This document shows, piece after piece, positions 33,305-45,424 of a stretch of 64,000 bases of DNA. The translations under genes were made by a program, and so were the position numbers. Each line of letters opens with the position of its first letter. Within the stretch, counting starts at the first letter, position 1. The stretch is taken from assembly GCA_963678675.1 (NCBI GenBank), contig OY783198.1:13810311-13874310 (forward strand), written 5' to 3'. The stretch comes from Xiphydria camelus. Lineage: Eukaryota > Arthropoda > Insecta > Hymenoptera > Xiphydriidae. Under the pieces are notes generated by a model that saw only the letters and a list, made by a program, of their open reading frames with translations, did not search any database and was not told the DNA's origin.

Positions 33305-33948
33305 TTTTTTAGCATTTACATAAAATTTAAAATCTCTAGTTTTAATTTTAAGTTATCCATACCATACGAAAGGTAACCCTGTTATAGAAAATTGATAGAA
33401 ATAAATGAAAAAAATTATTCGGCAAGTAACAGAGAATTATTTTTCATAAACTGGAAGACGTTAAACTGATAGAAGCTATGTGTATCTTATTATCTCATCA
33501 GACTTACCGTGAAAGTATAATTAGGTTATGTTAATCCATTTTATTCGTACCAATATAAATTATAGTAACGCACTATTAGTAACTTTTTACATGAAGAATT
33601 GCAATAGATAAAAATGTATTACTTAGCGAGTTTAATTCTCATCTATGTATAGTAAAGCAAGATCGTTCTTATTCACTTTTATTGCAAATTCCGCACATAA
33701 CACCTCATGTAACCATTCGTAGACAGGGTTATAAAACAGCGAGAACCAAAGCTTGCCTATTGCGATGATTTGCACGCCACTCGTTGGATATATGCAGTAC
33801 TAAAGCATAATATTGCAGGAAGTTTGCAGCAATATTGCAGCGCAATGTTGTACGGACATTGTACTGCAACATTGCAGCAATATTTCGCTACAAGATGAAA
33901 GATTGCAAGATTCCTGCAATATTGCAGCAATATTTCATGCCGTGTGGG

Positions 33949-35206
33949 AAATATGCAGTAACAGCAAAAAGTAACTGTTGCAGAGAATCACCCGTATAGA
34001 ATTCCAACCATCATTTGTTGGAACAGTCATGATAGCCACTAAACGCCGAACGAAAAACAATTCAGATTGTTTTCGACGCAAAACGTTCACCGGACGCTAA
34101 CGCAACGCCAAACGCGCCTGACCGACGCTGACGCGACGCCAACGCGCCGCTCTCAGCCGGAACGGCGCTATTTAAGTTTATAAGATTGATTTCTTCTCGA
34201 CGCGACGCTCCCAGCCTGGACGGGCCTTAAGAGTTTCTCTGTCGTACACTCGAATTGGAGAAGTTTAGAGAAATGTGCAACTGAAAGATTCTTATGCACC
34301 CACTACATATTCTTACTCGCACTCGCATACGCCTATGATCACCATCCTTGAAATCACTGGTATATAACGACTCGTACGTAGTTGTTATTGTGCTCGGAAT
34401 AAAAATACCATCGACAACGGCATTTATGGATAATTGCATATATCGAGTATTTGCGGATTTGTTCTAAAATTGGATGTGGATTGTCCAACGTGCGAACCAA
34501 TAGCAGGTCGTGGCTGAGTCCCCCTGCTTATCTACTGCTGTAGTTAGCCAGTCAACTAATACGACGGGAGACTGTCCTCTACTCTGTAGATTCGCTATTG
34601 GTTCGCATATCTGGCAGGATTCACGCCCAGTCTCGGAGGAGATCCGTGAACACTAATTTCGAACAACATTAAGGATCTCGATTGAAGGTGCTTATTTGCA
34701 TTTTTAATTTTCTATGGAGTTCATACCTCATAAAGATTATAATACAGAAAAATTTATGCTATATCGAAAGCAAGATCTACTTCAGATTTTTAAGTAGGGT
34801 CACATATTTCTTATTCCCTGTTTCAGTAGCTGATGTTGAGGGCCTTCCAAAATTTAATACCATTTTGAAAAGCCCTTAATATGAGCTACTGGAACAGCGA
34901 ATTAAAAATAAAGGATTCCACCTGAAAATCTGAAGTAGATCTTCGTATGTCCCTGAAAAGGCTATTCAAGTTAAATCGAGTTCACGGTCCTACATTTCCT
35001 TCGAAACTGAATAACTTTCGCGACTTACATAATTAGCAAAATAAAATTATTCACTGCTTTATCGAAAGGCGAAAAGTTCAATACGTGATTTTTGTTTAAA
35101 GTGCTATTTAATTCTTTATCTCTACACTCGTGAGTAGTTCTCTAACTAAACAGAAATACTACTGAAAAAATGAGATAAAAAAAGTGTATGACTACCGCTT
35201 TCACAA
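33949..35206. other. Intergenic DNA with small inverted repeats
   Basis: It contains a GC-rich degenerate tract with GACGCCAACGC-like units (34075-34215). A 14-bp inverted pair TGCGAACCAATAGC lies at 34491-34504 and 34594-34607. A 170-bp palindrome spans 34773-34942 (arms AGATCTACTTCAGATTTT). No gene. Confidence 0.6.
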
Positions 35207-38200
35207 TTAAATCTCTAAAAATCTTCGTAGTACCGATAAATAAGCCATCGATGTCTTCACCACCTAAATACGAGAACACGAGAGAAAAGGATAAGTATCA
35301 GTCGACCGTACCACTATAATAGAAAAATTACTTACTTCGTTATTGAAATTCAGGCACTTACATCCGTGAAGCTTTGCAACGAGAATATGTAAAATTTTCC
35401 TGCCGTCAGTACCAGAGGTGATTGAGCGCGCAACATACAAAGAAGAAAGAGTTTCGACTCTGCAGGAGGGTTGTTGTACCAAGTGCAATTGTAAAAAGAG
35501 TGGGATAATTTTGTGCTCTAGAAAAACAAATAAGACGATGAAATTAAATGAATATCCTACGAATTGAAAGTTCTAGCTGCGATTGAAATAGGGTAGTTGA
35601 CTGATTTTTTTTTCAGTGATTCGAAAAATTTGGACAAAATTATTTATCCCATTTTTTCATTTCTCATTTTCGACCTCATTTAAGCGGGAAAACGATACTT
35701 AAAATGCAGTATACGTCAACACCCAGTAAGTCTATCTCTCTCGCACTCATTGCTTAGCATAAGTGCGCCTCTCATGGATTTTCGATGATCTCATAACTCA
35801 TTGTCAATAGAGAGAAATGCGCTTATAACTTTGCGAATAATATTATTTTTTTGGAGATCTTCTTTTTCATGTGATATTAAATATGTATACAGATTACAAA
35901 TTGAATTTAAAAATATGATATCTTTTTGTAGTCAAATACTATATCGAATTATGGATAAATCGGAATACGCGATGATTGTAAAGTAGATAATACAATAGAG
36001 TTCCGCATGTTTCACATCTTCTGAACCAAAAGTTTCTTTATATTTTGATATAAGAATGAACAAGAATCCGTGTTCATAGTCGAACGCCGCTTATTATAGA
36101 AAAATTCTATTTTGTTTACTCGCCTCGTATATTAGGCACTCTCCAATATAGCAGTACATAAAGAGTATGTTGATCATTGAGCCGGCGTAGAAAACAAATG
36201 TTACAAGGTGAGTTATCTGTCCATCCTCAGAATTCTAAAAAAAAGTTTAATAATTTTTTTTATGTATTATGAGAATTTTAATACCAATCGTAGAGATATT
36301 ATATTAAGTTTATATAAATTCTATATGTCATAAATGCAAAAAGATAACATCTGTTTTATACAAAGTAATCTATTTATAAGAATAAAAATACTACTTTTGT
36401 CATTGTCACAAACCAAATCCATTATGGTGAGGATTAAAACTTAATCGAGTCAGCGTGGAACGATATATGCATGTACGTATACCATTTGATTTCGAACATG
36501 TTCTCCAGGAAAGAAACTCGATTCATTATTATCTCGTTATATATAAGTTCGTAGATAGTGAGATAATGGTGATACTAGTTTTCATCTTGGGCGAGTAAGA
36601 CTGAAATTGTGTGATAGAGGGAGAAAACGTTTTGTGCAAATTACCGCTAAAACATTGTACCCGATAAGGCACAAAAGAATTGTAATTCCTATGAGTTGTT
36701 GCAGTAGAAGAATATTGAATGTGGCATCCAAACGCTTTGCTATACTGAAAAAGACACGAGAAGTCTGTATACTGTATTATTTGAACATATGGTCCGAAAC
36801 AGGCACATTCTTTCTCACTTTATTATTCGTAGGTGTTCTTTCACGAATTGCATAATGGCGTAACGTTGTCCACGAGGATCCGTCATTATTGCCTGTACTT
36901 GGAGCGATAGAATGGAAAGCTGCCCACAAACGTGGAACAATAGAGTGATCAAGAGACAATCGGCTCCAATGTAGAAACCCACGAGTGGCATGACCGGTGA
37001 TTGGCAAATGTAGACGATTACGTAGGTATGCAGTTCCGTCACTTCGAAAAAGAGACGTGTTCGATAAGGCAGAACGTATACTACCGATGAATTTCCCCCG
37101 GCTGCGAAACGTAAAAAAGCGTCATAGTCGCTAGTGTAAAATTGATCGGACTACAAATCGGAGGGCTAAGGGTTCGCTTATTGGATGAGCTGGGCGAAAT
37201 TACACCATGGAACTCTCTCACTCATTTGAGGAATACAGCGAGTTTTTTATTTTCTCTTTTATAAAAACGCTATATCTCTCAAACGACTGGGAGTTCAACA
37301 ATATAATTTTGCACAAAATTTTCTTTTTACTTGTCGAGTATGAAGAGAAAAAGTGCCATCGAGCTTTGCCCTTAATCTCAAAAATAAAAATAAAAAGGTA
37401 CGATTACTCAGTAATTTATCGGAGAATTGGTGTGTAATTTAGTAAAATTATTGTATTCTTTGCATTTCTTGGGATGTATTCATTTTTTTAGTAGCTGAAT
37501 TGAGGACGGAATGTCTCATATACGAGTACATATCACCTTTTCCTTCTCAGCTTCTTTCATTATTTTATTGTCTTTTGCGTTTCCAATGGGCATATTACAA
37601 CTTTCTGGCATCCTGAGGACCTGACAGGGGAGACCAGGGTAGGTGGCAACAAGTATATTTCATTTTTTCCCTATTTCACTGAAAATAAGAATTAGTTTTC
37701 GAAGATTGTGTAATATATTGTAGAATTAAAATAGAATAAAATTGAATTTATTTAAACAATTAACGGATTCATAAAGGAAAATAATAATCTATGCGCGTAT
37801 TGCAATTTGCCCCGCATTCGGGGCATGTTGCATCAGTGCGTAGGCACGTTGAGATCACTTAACTTTTCGAAAAACCTTTCAATGCTTATTAGGTTCTTAC
37901 CATATAATTGGACGACAAAACTCATCTGAATATTCTGAAATACAGTTAACACAAATGAAATAAGCATCGTAATTGACACGTGACGAATCTGCCCACCTTA
38001 AATACACTTTCTTTTATAAAATTAATAGGATTGTGTCGATATCGTAATACCGATAAGGGGTAAACTGAACCTGTAATTTATTTATCACGGGAGGATTTAT
38101 TATTAGAAAACATTTGTGTGTTGCAAAATGTATGCATTTTGCAACTTGCCCTGTTCTCCCCTATGTATAATTTCTATGAAAATTTACATTAATTTATCAT

Positions 38201-38338
38201 TTGGCAGTTATTAATAAGTAATCTGTATGAAAAGGGCCCTGCTTTGTACCGTAAAATTAGCTGTGCTTTAATGCGCAGTTTTAGAGGTCTGAAATTCTTT
38301 TCACCTGTTCCTTGGACATCAAAGTATGTATGTATAAT

Positions 38339-38381
<43 letters not shown>

Positions 38382-39261
38382 CACACACTCTTTTATTTCG
38401 AAAATGTTTGCATGCACGTATAATTCCCACCATTCATGAGTCACGCTTACGAGTGCAGGCTTATAAATTTGGGTAGTCCTCCCGACGGTGCCCAAATTGT
38501 TGGATCCCCACTATATTGTTTCAGAATTCTTTATTCTTACGCTCATTATTGCAAAAAAAAATATAATGAATTGGCCAAAATCATACCTTTTGATAATCAA
38601 TTCAATATCGTAATACATAGCGACCCCGAAAACATCAAGTGTCTATAATTTCAATGATTCGTTCAACAGAAAAAAGTACCCCCCGGAAGGTTAAACGAAG
38701 CTATCACTCATGGTATCTTAATTTCTGATCGAGTGTATAATAATAAATATTGAATGTCTTCGGCACGAAGTTCCGATATTATTGAAATATAAAAATTAAT
38801 ATCTTACGAGTTTTGCTCGCCGCCAGCTGTCCCGTCAGTGGTCTAAGGTAATACGATATCGCGGTACAGAAAAGAAAGAGTGGCGCGTATTTGATGAAGG
38901 TCCTTGTCATGGAGTTATATTTGAGAAATGCCAATTTTTCCTCTTTCGTCCGGTACTTCTTCTCACAATAATCGGGCTGAACATTCTCTAGAAGTACTAA
39001 CAATGGCTTTCTGTTGATCCTGTAAGTGCCGATTTTCAGGAGTATCAGGGAAAGTATTATATTTTCCGTCAAATTTGCAACGATGTATTCCAGGTCGTCT
39101 ATGTACTGGATCAGTTCAGCGTATTCGAGGCAGCAGTGAATTGACAGAAAGATGAAAAAGAAGGAGAATATCCGATCGTTCTTCTCCGGAGGCCAGAGAC
39201 CGAAAATCATAAAAATTCGTCGGTTCCATTTTATCACATCTACCGCTTGTACGATTTTGTC
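35207..39261 (-). CDS. Insect odorant receptor (7tm_6), six exons, first exon missing
   Basis: Minus-strand exons: 38808-39261, 36819-37101, 36645-36744, 36124-36234, 35362-35517, 35207-35263; 1161 nt, 386 residues plus stop, phases consistent. Hallmarks in order: WNRRIFMIFGLWPPEK, LEYIVANLTENI, YRTRLFFEVTELHTYV, IGADCLLITLLFHVCGQLSI, LDATFNILLLQQLIGITILL, YCYIGECLIYE, STKLSHSFYNCTWYN, LTAGKFYIFSLQSFTD and VVKTSMAYLSVLRRF. Odorant receptors form ligand-gated channels with Orco in sensory neuron membranes. Length is close to the usual 380-420 residues. Splice sites are GT-AG except the donor after GECLIYE, which reads GCGAGT (a GC-AG intron). The last-but-one exon is preceded by CTAG. The exon beginning DKIVQAVDV at 39261 has no Met. 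A two-codon ATG CAA exon at 39904-39909 with a GTACGT donor is one weak candidate for the start. Confidence 0.88.
37626..38162. mobile_element. MITE in the receptor's first visible intron
   Basis: The left end AGGGGAGACCAGGGTAGGTG and the complement of the right end AGGGGAGAACAGGGCAAGTT form terminal inverted repeats 537 bp apart. No coding capacity. It lies within the 1.7-kb intron 37102-38807. Confidence 0.75.
38341..38378. repeat. Poly-C plus (CT)n microsatellite
   Basis: A C run followed by about 14 CT dinucleotides, within the odorant receptor intron. Confidence 0.95.
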
Positions 39262-40560
39262 CTGTTGATAAAGGCAATCAACATTTTTTTAGACCGAAAT
39301 TGGAATATTATTCCTATTTTATTCCTATTCTCTTTTTGAGAAGTGCCAGCTTCTTCATATTTTTATAGGTACCATTACTATGTATTAGTCACGCTCAAAC
39401 AAGGGATATGCACGATCAATTATAAAAAGAAATATTGTATATTACGTTAAATTCTGAAAGCTCAATATTCTATTGTTGATTCTCAAATATCAAATACAGG
39501 GAAACACAAAACTTTGTCTACTCTAATCTATGATTTATGGTGAGTGAAATACAATATTATGTAGCATTACGTAAAGAAATGTCTATAATGATTGCAAAAC
39601 TTCTCGATCTAGGAGAATTGAATTTTGTTTCGGTAATGTATTTTCTCACGAAATGTATTACAACTGATAACAGATATTGGAATTTATTTTTTGTTTAACA
39701 ATTTTTCACGAAATATCAATGTGGCATATCGAAAAAGCAAGTCTATTTTTCTGTTTGCTATTATATTATATTGATTATGTTTAGGTAAGACACGAGTTAC
39801 CAATGATTTATATATTTATTTTACATTTTTTATTGATATTATAAATTTTCATTTTGAAATGAATACTTCGACGAGGGGAAAACACAACGTACTTTAGACG
39901 TACTTGCATCGTAGAGAGATGTTTCTTTGCTTTGAAAGACTCACGAGTCACTGATAGAAGGCACGTTTTCTATTAAGGTTTGCTACTCGCTTTAACGTGA
40001 TTGGTAAATCGTCAGAGACGTCATCCAATTGGATGGCAATAGAACTGATCAATTTGTTTCTTTAATAAATGTGCGGTTAGCATGTTCCCGTAATGCCTCT
40101 AGTAGAGGTCGAGCTATTATGGTTATACGTCGTCAGATAATAAGATAAATTTAAGTGAGCTTTATGCTCATCATTTTGCAACATAAATAAGGCTGTAGAG
40201 AAAAGATGACTTAAAGCGATGCACAATGAAATTATACTTATTTCACAGAAAAGTATGCGCTCTTCAATCTTGGACCATAGAGATAATTTTAGTCCCAGAG
40301 AATTGATTGAATTCAAAAGAAATCTGCTTAGTCCCTGGTAGTATCTAATATTCGTTATGTTTGATATAAAATATAGTTAAATCTTGAATAAACTAGTTCA
40401 GTGTATTCAATAAATCATACACGTCCAAGGATTTTTGGTACATAAGATCTTCACACCTTATAGTGCAAGTGCAGTACTCTTAAGGAGACAAACAAAAAGT
40501 ACAATATTATATTTAATAAGCCAGTTGGTTTGGCAAATATACTAAAAGACATATAAACTA
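39262..40560. other. Upstream region of the receptor gene
   Basis: AT-rich DNA in which the missing first exon and promoter of the odorant receptor should lie if they are nearby. Only the weak ATG CAA plus GTACGT site near 39904-39909 was noticed. A minus-strand open frame at 40077-40316 has no recognisable domain. Confidence 0.4.
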
Positions 40561-41670
40561 CGCAACAAAATTATCGCAACAACTTATTTTACTCTAAAAA
40601 TTGTCAAGCTTCGGAAGCCCGTAGCACAGCGAAAAATCATCGTATCCCTATCTTTTTTTTTTAAATTAAAGCTTAAAATCTCAGCTTTACTATCCCAAAG
40701 TTTAATTTTCGATTTAAAGTACCGAGAGAATAAGTGACCCTGAAAATCAAGGTCATCTTTTGAAACTTAAAAATTTGCAAAGTTTGCGCATTGACACGGA
40801 GTGACAAAATTTTTTTTTTCAAATTTTGATCACAGAAAATGAAAGCAACTCTTTACCTTTAATTTTAAAAAAAATTTTTACTTTCCGATTTTTCTGCGCC
40901 ATTCTACAGCGTTTTAAATAAAAAAACTGAAAATCCCGTTTTTTTTCCCGGAAAATACCGCCAGCATTAGCATTACCCGATACGTACCGCGAGGAGGTTG
41001 CTGGTCGGACTTTACGCATCATCTTGGCCCTGAAAAGGGCCGATTATGTAATCCATGTGTCAAATTAGGGACCCCGTGGTTCGTCACTTCCGCAGTATTT
41101 TCTGACTCCAAACGGCTTCTATGTAACTTCGCCCCAAAATGTCCCCATCTCGATACCAAAATCCCTGAAGAAGTAGTCCAGGTATACCTGGACGCAAAAT
41201 ACGACCTCCAATAATTCGAAACAAATATTTATAAGTCCAAAAAAAATTACGCAATTGATGTTCAGTTGAGTAATACTCCCAAAAACCGGGATTTTTAGTT
41301 TTTTTATTTAAAACGCTGTAGAATAGCGTAGAAAAATCGGAAAGTAAAAATTTCTTTTTTAAATTAAAGGTAAAGAGTTGAACTTTCATTTTCTGTGATC
41401 AAAATTTGAAAAAAAATTTTGTAACTCCGTGTCAATGCGCAAACTTTTCAAATTTTTAAGTTTCAAAAGATGACCTTGATTTTCAGGGTCACTTAATCTC
41501 TCGGTGCTTTAAATCGAAAAATAAACTTTGGGATAGTAAAGCTGAGATTTTAAGCTTTAATTTAAAAAAGAAAGATAGGGATATGATAATTTTTCGCTGT
41601 GTATATATAATTATACACAGCGAAAAATTAATTAATTATAAATTAAAGTGTATATGATAATTTTGTTGCG
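40561..41670. mobile_element. 1.1-kb Tc1-like foldback element, TA target duplication
   Basis: It begins CGCAACAAAATTATC and ends with the inverted copy, flanked by TA (40559-40560 and 41671-41672). The arms extend over about 450 bp each (for example AATCTCAGCTTTACTATCCC and its complement). The centre is near 41100. A small extra hairpin (TTTTCGCTGTGTATA...) is duplicated near 41595-41640. No transposase. Confidence 0.88.
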
Positions 41671-41672
41671 TA

Positions 41673-42390
41673 GTGTATATATAATCTAGATAATTCATTA
41701 AAATTAATTATAAATTTACTTCTATATACAGGGTGCATTTTTATAACTGCTATGTATTTCGTTTATTTTCGTTATTTGTCATTTTGCGAAAAAATCCTTC
41801 AAATAAATATCGTTTGGTGTCGAGCGGAACGTATAATACATACTCGTACTAGCTTTCCGCTCGCGACTTCGTTCGCGTAGATCTTGATATAAATGAAAAT
41901 TCCTATACAAATTTTCGTCCCTTGTTTTACACACTTAAGGGATAAGCTTCCAAAAATATTGAAACACGTCTTTCTTAATTTCTAACAAAAAGGCAAAATA
42001 CCATTTTTCGTCACTCAGTGCGTAAAACTCGGTTTAACGGGCGTCCTCAACCCCGTCAACCTCGTATTTGACACTTAGTGACAAAAAATAGAATTCATTA
42101 TAAGGGCGTTTCGCGTCGTTTTAACTCGTGTGGTTGCCGCACTCGCTTCGCTCGTGCGGAAAACTTCAAACTCGTTAAAAAGGGCGCTTCACGCCCTTAT
42201 AACGAAAAAATATATTTTATGGATTTTACTTAAAATCCTATTTTATCACTTTAGGGAAGAATTTCGTAAAATCCTTCCTTAGCGGGTGTTTACGTCACAA
42301 AAAATCTACTGTTCAAATTTCATGTAATTAACTTCTCCGGTTTTGGTTCGGCGTTGATGAATCAGTCAGTTAGGACATGTTCTTTTATCA
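41673..42390. other. Gene-free DNA with a GC-rich hairpin
   Basis: A hairpin CCGCACTCGCTTCGCTCGTG followed by CGG lies at about 42134-42156. It is preceded by TGACACTTAGTGACAAAAA near 42068. Related hairpins lie near 43303 and 48510. No gene. Confidence 0.6.
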
Positions 42391-43629
42391 TACAGGGTGT
42401 TCTGCTCAGGATAGTAATGACGGGTGTAAACTAATATGCCAATACTTGTCCCGCTGGCCAATGCTGGATTGACGGCATAAGTATTGACTGATAGCCAAGT
42501 TCCCCTTACCCGACTCGTTATCGGCTATGCTTGCTGCATTTAGAGAGGCAGAGGGAGTGACCGCGATCAATATAGATAATCGATAGTTATTTCTAGGTTG
42601 CAAAATTCGCGCAGTGTCAGTGAAGTGTAGTCAAGTAAAATAATCGTATCAAGATACAGCGTATGAAAAGCATCTTTAGACATGAACATTTACGGAGAAT
42701 CAACACTAGACTGTGTACGTAAAAGAATAAATTTAATAAAGGTATCATTAATTTAATGAATCTCAGTTAACCTCACTTTTAATTCTTCAATAATGAGAGT
42801 GAATGAAGAAGGGGTAACTATTTTAATTGCAATTTTGTCACATTTTGCAGATCGTCTTCTAAGAGTGCGTTCCGATATTCATTGCCAGTTCCGAAATCAT
42901 AGCCGTGTCTGTCAAAGGCAGAGTAAACTGAAATTCTTTAAATTAATGACACTTTTAAAACTTTATTCCTTTACTTACATAGTCTAATGTTGATTGTTCA
43001 TAAGATTTCCTCTCCGAAAATGTTTTTCACACACTAAATCACGATATAATTATTTTTTTATAACACGTGCATCGAAAGTGGTGCTTTTCATGCTAGTTTT
43101 ACGGGACGAAAATAGCAAATTGCACGCTAGGATAGAAAAGTTGAGCTCGCGCATGCGCAGTTTATACTTGCTTCACTTTCGTCCCTTGGGTGAATTTTCG
43201 TTCACTTTCGTCCCTGAAAACTAGCATGAAAAGCACCATTTGCATTCACTTGTTATAAAAAATATCGTGTGCAACACGGACCAAAGTTGGCGCCGACGAG
43301 TGTGATTGCAGCCCTCGCTTCACTCGGGCAGCAAACTTCACACTCGCGTCGGCAATCGCCAACTTTCAGCCCTTGTTGCACAATATACTAAACTTCACTG
43401 ACACTGCGCGAATTTCGCAACTGAAAAATAACTGTCAATTGTCTAGATCGATCACTGTCACTCGCTCTGCCCCTCTGAATGCAGCGAGCGCAGGCGATAA
43501 ACAAGTGATGTAAGAAGAGCTTTACTGTCAGTCAATACTTATGCCGTCAATCCATCATTGGTCGGCGGAATAAATATTGGCAAATTAGGCCATACCCGCC
43601 ATGACTATTTTGAGCGGAACACGCCGTAT
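42391..43629. mobile_element. 1.24-kb TIR element with nested palindrome
   Basis: The left end TACAGGGTGTTCTGCTCAGG and the complement of the right end TACGGCGTGTTCCGCTCAAA are imperfect inverted repeats extending about 90 bp inwards (CAATACTTATGCCGTCAATC). A second palindrome with arms at 43032-43110 and 43210-43275 (GGTGCTTTTCATGCTAGTTT) is nested inside. A related end is at 50158. No coding capacity. Confidence 0.8.
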
Positions 43630-44095
43630 AGATAACAGATTTTTTATAATATGCGCTATTTACGAGACATGAAGATCATCTTAATTGTCTTTAAATGTAA
43701 GTAAATATTTTAATTTAAACAAAAGCTACACAGTCCGTCGAGTCTAACAAAAGAGGCAATCATGTATTTATTTTTTGTACATTTGCTACATACTTCATTC
43801 AAAAATTTCAAAAGATAATTAATTCGAGAGGAGTTATTATTAGGGGGTTGCATTGAAAGCCGCTGTTTTTTCTTGTTTTTAAAACATTATGTAATAAAAT
43901 GTGTAAATACCTCAATCGGAGTATTTGCCTTTTTTTGGAAGCTATAACTTTTTCCCACTTCTCTGGCAGAAGTTGAATTCCACGACGAAAGAATTGTCTA
44001 CCTCTTGAGCTAATCTATTCAGCAACCCAATTTTTTACTTCTTGGTAACTATGGAAGTGTGTATCTTCCAAGGCGTGTTGCATCGATCTAAATAA

Positions 44096-44333
44096 TTGAA
44101 GGGTTTCTTTCAAAAATAACATTTATCAAAAACGCCAATCCATGTAGTATTGGTAATAATGCCTACTCTTTTGTTGTATCTAGTCGTGTAGTGGTGTCTA
44201 CTCTTTCATTATAATATAATACACCACCACACCACCACTACACGGCTAAATACAACGAAAGAGTAGGCATTATTACCAATACTACAGGGATTGGCGTTTT
44301 TGACAAATGTTGTTTTTGAAAGAAACCCTTCAA
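44096..44333. repeat. Palindrome inside the mariner
   Basis: Arms TTGAAGGGTTTCTTTCAAAA and CCAATCCATGTAGTATTGGT recur inverted, around a short centre near 44200-44225. It may have formed by inverted duplication of mariner sequence or be an inserted foldback. Confidence 0.85.
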
Positions 44334-44806
44334 TTGATAGTCACTCGGGGCCATGTCTGAAGAATACGCTGGGTGCGGGAGAACTTCCCATTCAAACTCC
44401 ATCAATGTTTCTTTTACGGCTCAAGCAACATGAGGCCGAGCGTTGTCATGAAGAAGAATCACTTTTCGGCGATTTTATGAAATTGATGGTCGTTTTTGCA
44501 TCAAATTATCATTTAAACGCTCCAATTGTTGTTGATAACGTTTGACAGTAATTGTCTCATTCGGTTTCAACAGTATCGACGTTGGCCAGGATCAACCAAT
44601 GATTTTTTGTGTTTCGGATTGTCGAAATAGATCCATTTCTCATCACCGCACTGAAAAAAATTTTCAGGGAATTGAGCAATAATTCTGGCTGAACCAACCA
44701 GAATTTCTAGCCACTGTGGCCACAGCCAGAAGTTTTCTTAAGACAGCCAGCCGAGTATGGCTAAGCTAATATGTTTAAAGTAACAATATCGTGATGTTTG
44801 TGTCAA

Positions 44807-45027
44807 GCTGCGCTGTACTGTTGAGCCAGTTATTTATTCTGATTGATTTAGACGTGCAGTATGCCTACGTAAGCTGTACCGTATCGCTAAATTGCACGGA
44901 AATTCTGGTTCATCTAGACAAGCAGTATAGCTGTGTCAGCTATACCGTATTGCTAAATTGCGCGGGAATTTTGGTTCGTTTAGACAAGCAGTATAGCTGT
45001 GTCAGCTATACCGTATTGCTAAATTGA
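44807..45027 (+). repeat. 66-bp tandem repeat, about three copies
   Basis: GCTRTACCGTATYGCTAAATTG recurs at 44873, 44939 and 45005, spaced 66 bp, with shared TTTAGACAAGCAGTATAGCT between them. Because 66 is a multiple of three, the array gives an open frame of 22-residue repeats, but there is no sign it is a gene. Confidence 0.9.
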
Positions 45028-45127
45028 AAGTAGGATTTTGCAAAAAGGGGGCGCGCACGCCTATCCTGCCGCCTGCCAACCCGCCTACTGGGGTGTCGGT
45101 TTTTTTTCCAACCCTTCCGGGATTCGA

Positions 45128-45340
45128 TTTTTTTTTTTTTTTTTTTTTATAGAAGGGGAAATGCATTTACGCACCATCCCCAGGTTTGGCTAGAAATCCG
45201 AAGGTGTGTGGAGCTCGGGTGATCCCGCGACGAGAAAGTGCAATGTCGCGGGGCCCACACCGGGATTTGAACCTGCGTTCCTTAGATGAGATGCTTCGAG
45301 ACTGGGAATGCTCGCATTCTACCAATTGCGCCACCGACTC
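45128..45340 (-). mobile_element. tRNA-derived SINE with poly-A tail
   Basis: On the minus strand it starts at 45340 with GAGTCGGTGGCGCAATTGGT, a tRNA-like A box. The B box GGTTCAAATCC lies near 45268. A non-tRNA body (including CGGATTTCTAGCCAAACC) follows, then a tail of about 20 A (the T run at 45128-45147). The 5' head has no 3' acceptor partner, so it is a SINE and not a tRNA gene. No clear target duplication was found. Confidence 0.85.
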
Positions 45341-45424
45341 TTCAAGTGGTCTTAGCTAAAACAGGCCTTTATATAATGCAACACTGAGATATCTCGGCAA
45401 AAATATTTAAATAAATATTTAATT

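Larger units (their letters stand above)
28728..33948 (-). mobile_element. CACTA/EnSpm-like DNA transposon, apparently complete
   Basis: The left end CCCATACAGCACTGAAATAT and the complement of the right end CCCACACGGCATGAAATATT are similar. Both ends carry many AATATTGC subterminal repeats (28735-28915 and 33805-33935). Between them are two minus-strand genes: a long transposase with no stop codons and a six-exon DUF4806-type gene. A 2-bp AA flanks both ends, compatible with a short target duplication but weak. The superfamily call rests on the transposase. Confidence 0.78.

Noticed and set aside
36370..36440. Extra receptor exon reading ILTIMDLVCDNDK on the minus strand
   Set aside because: No phase fits the flanking exons, while 36645-36744 joins 36124-36234 directly in frame (GYNVLA|NSEDG).
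38779..38807. Receptor exon extended past the ACT C donor
   Set aside because: The continuation RKILIFIFQ is intronic: GTAAGA is a good donor, and splicing to 37101 restores the receptor sequence in phase.
40077..40316. First exon of the odorant receptor
   Set aside because: The 79-residue frame has no receptor-like sequence and no donor joining phase 0 at 39261.
45261..45340. tRNA gene on the minus strand
   Set aside because: A and B boxes are present, but the acceptor stem has no partner and a SINE body plus poly-A follows.
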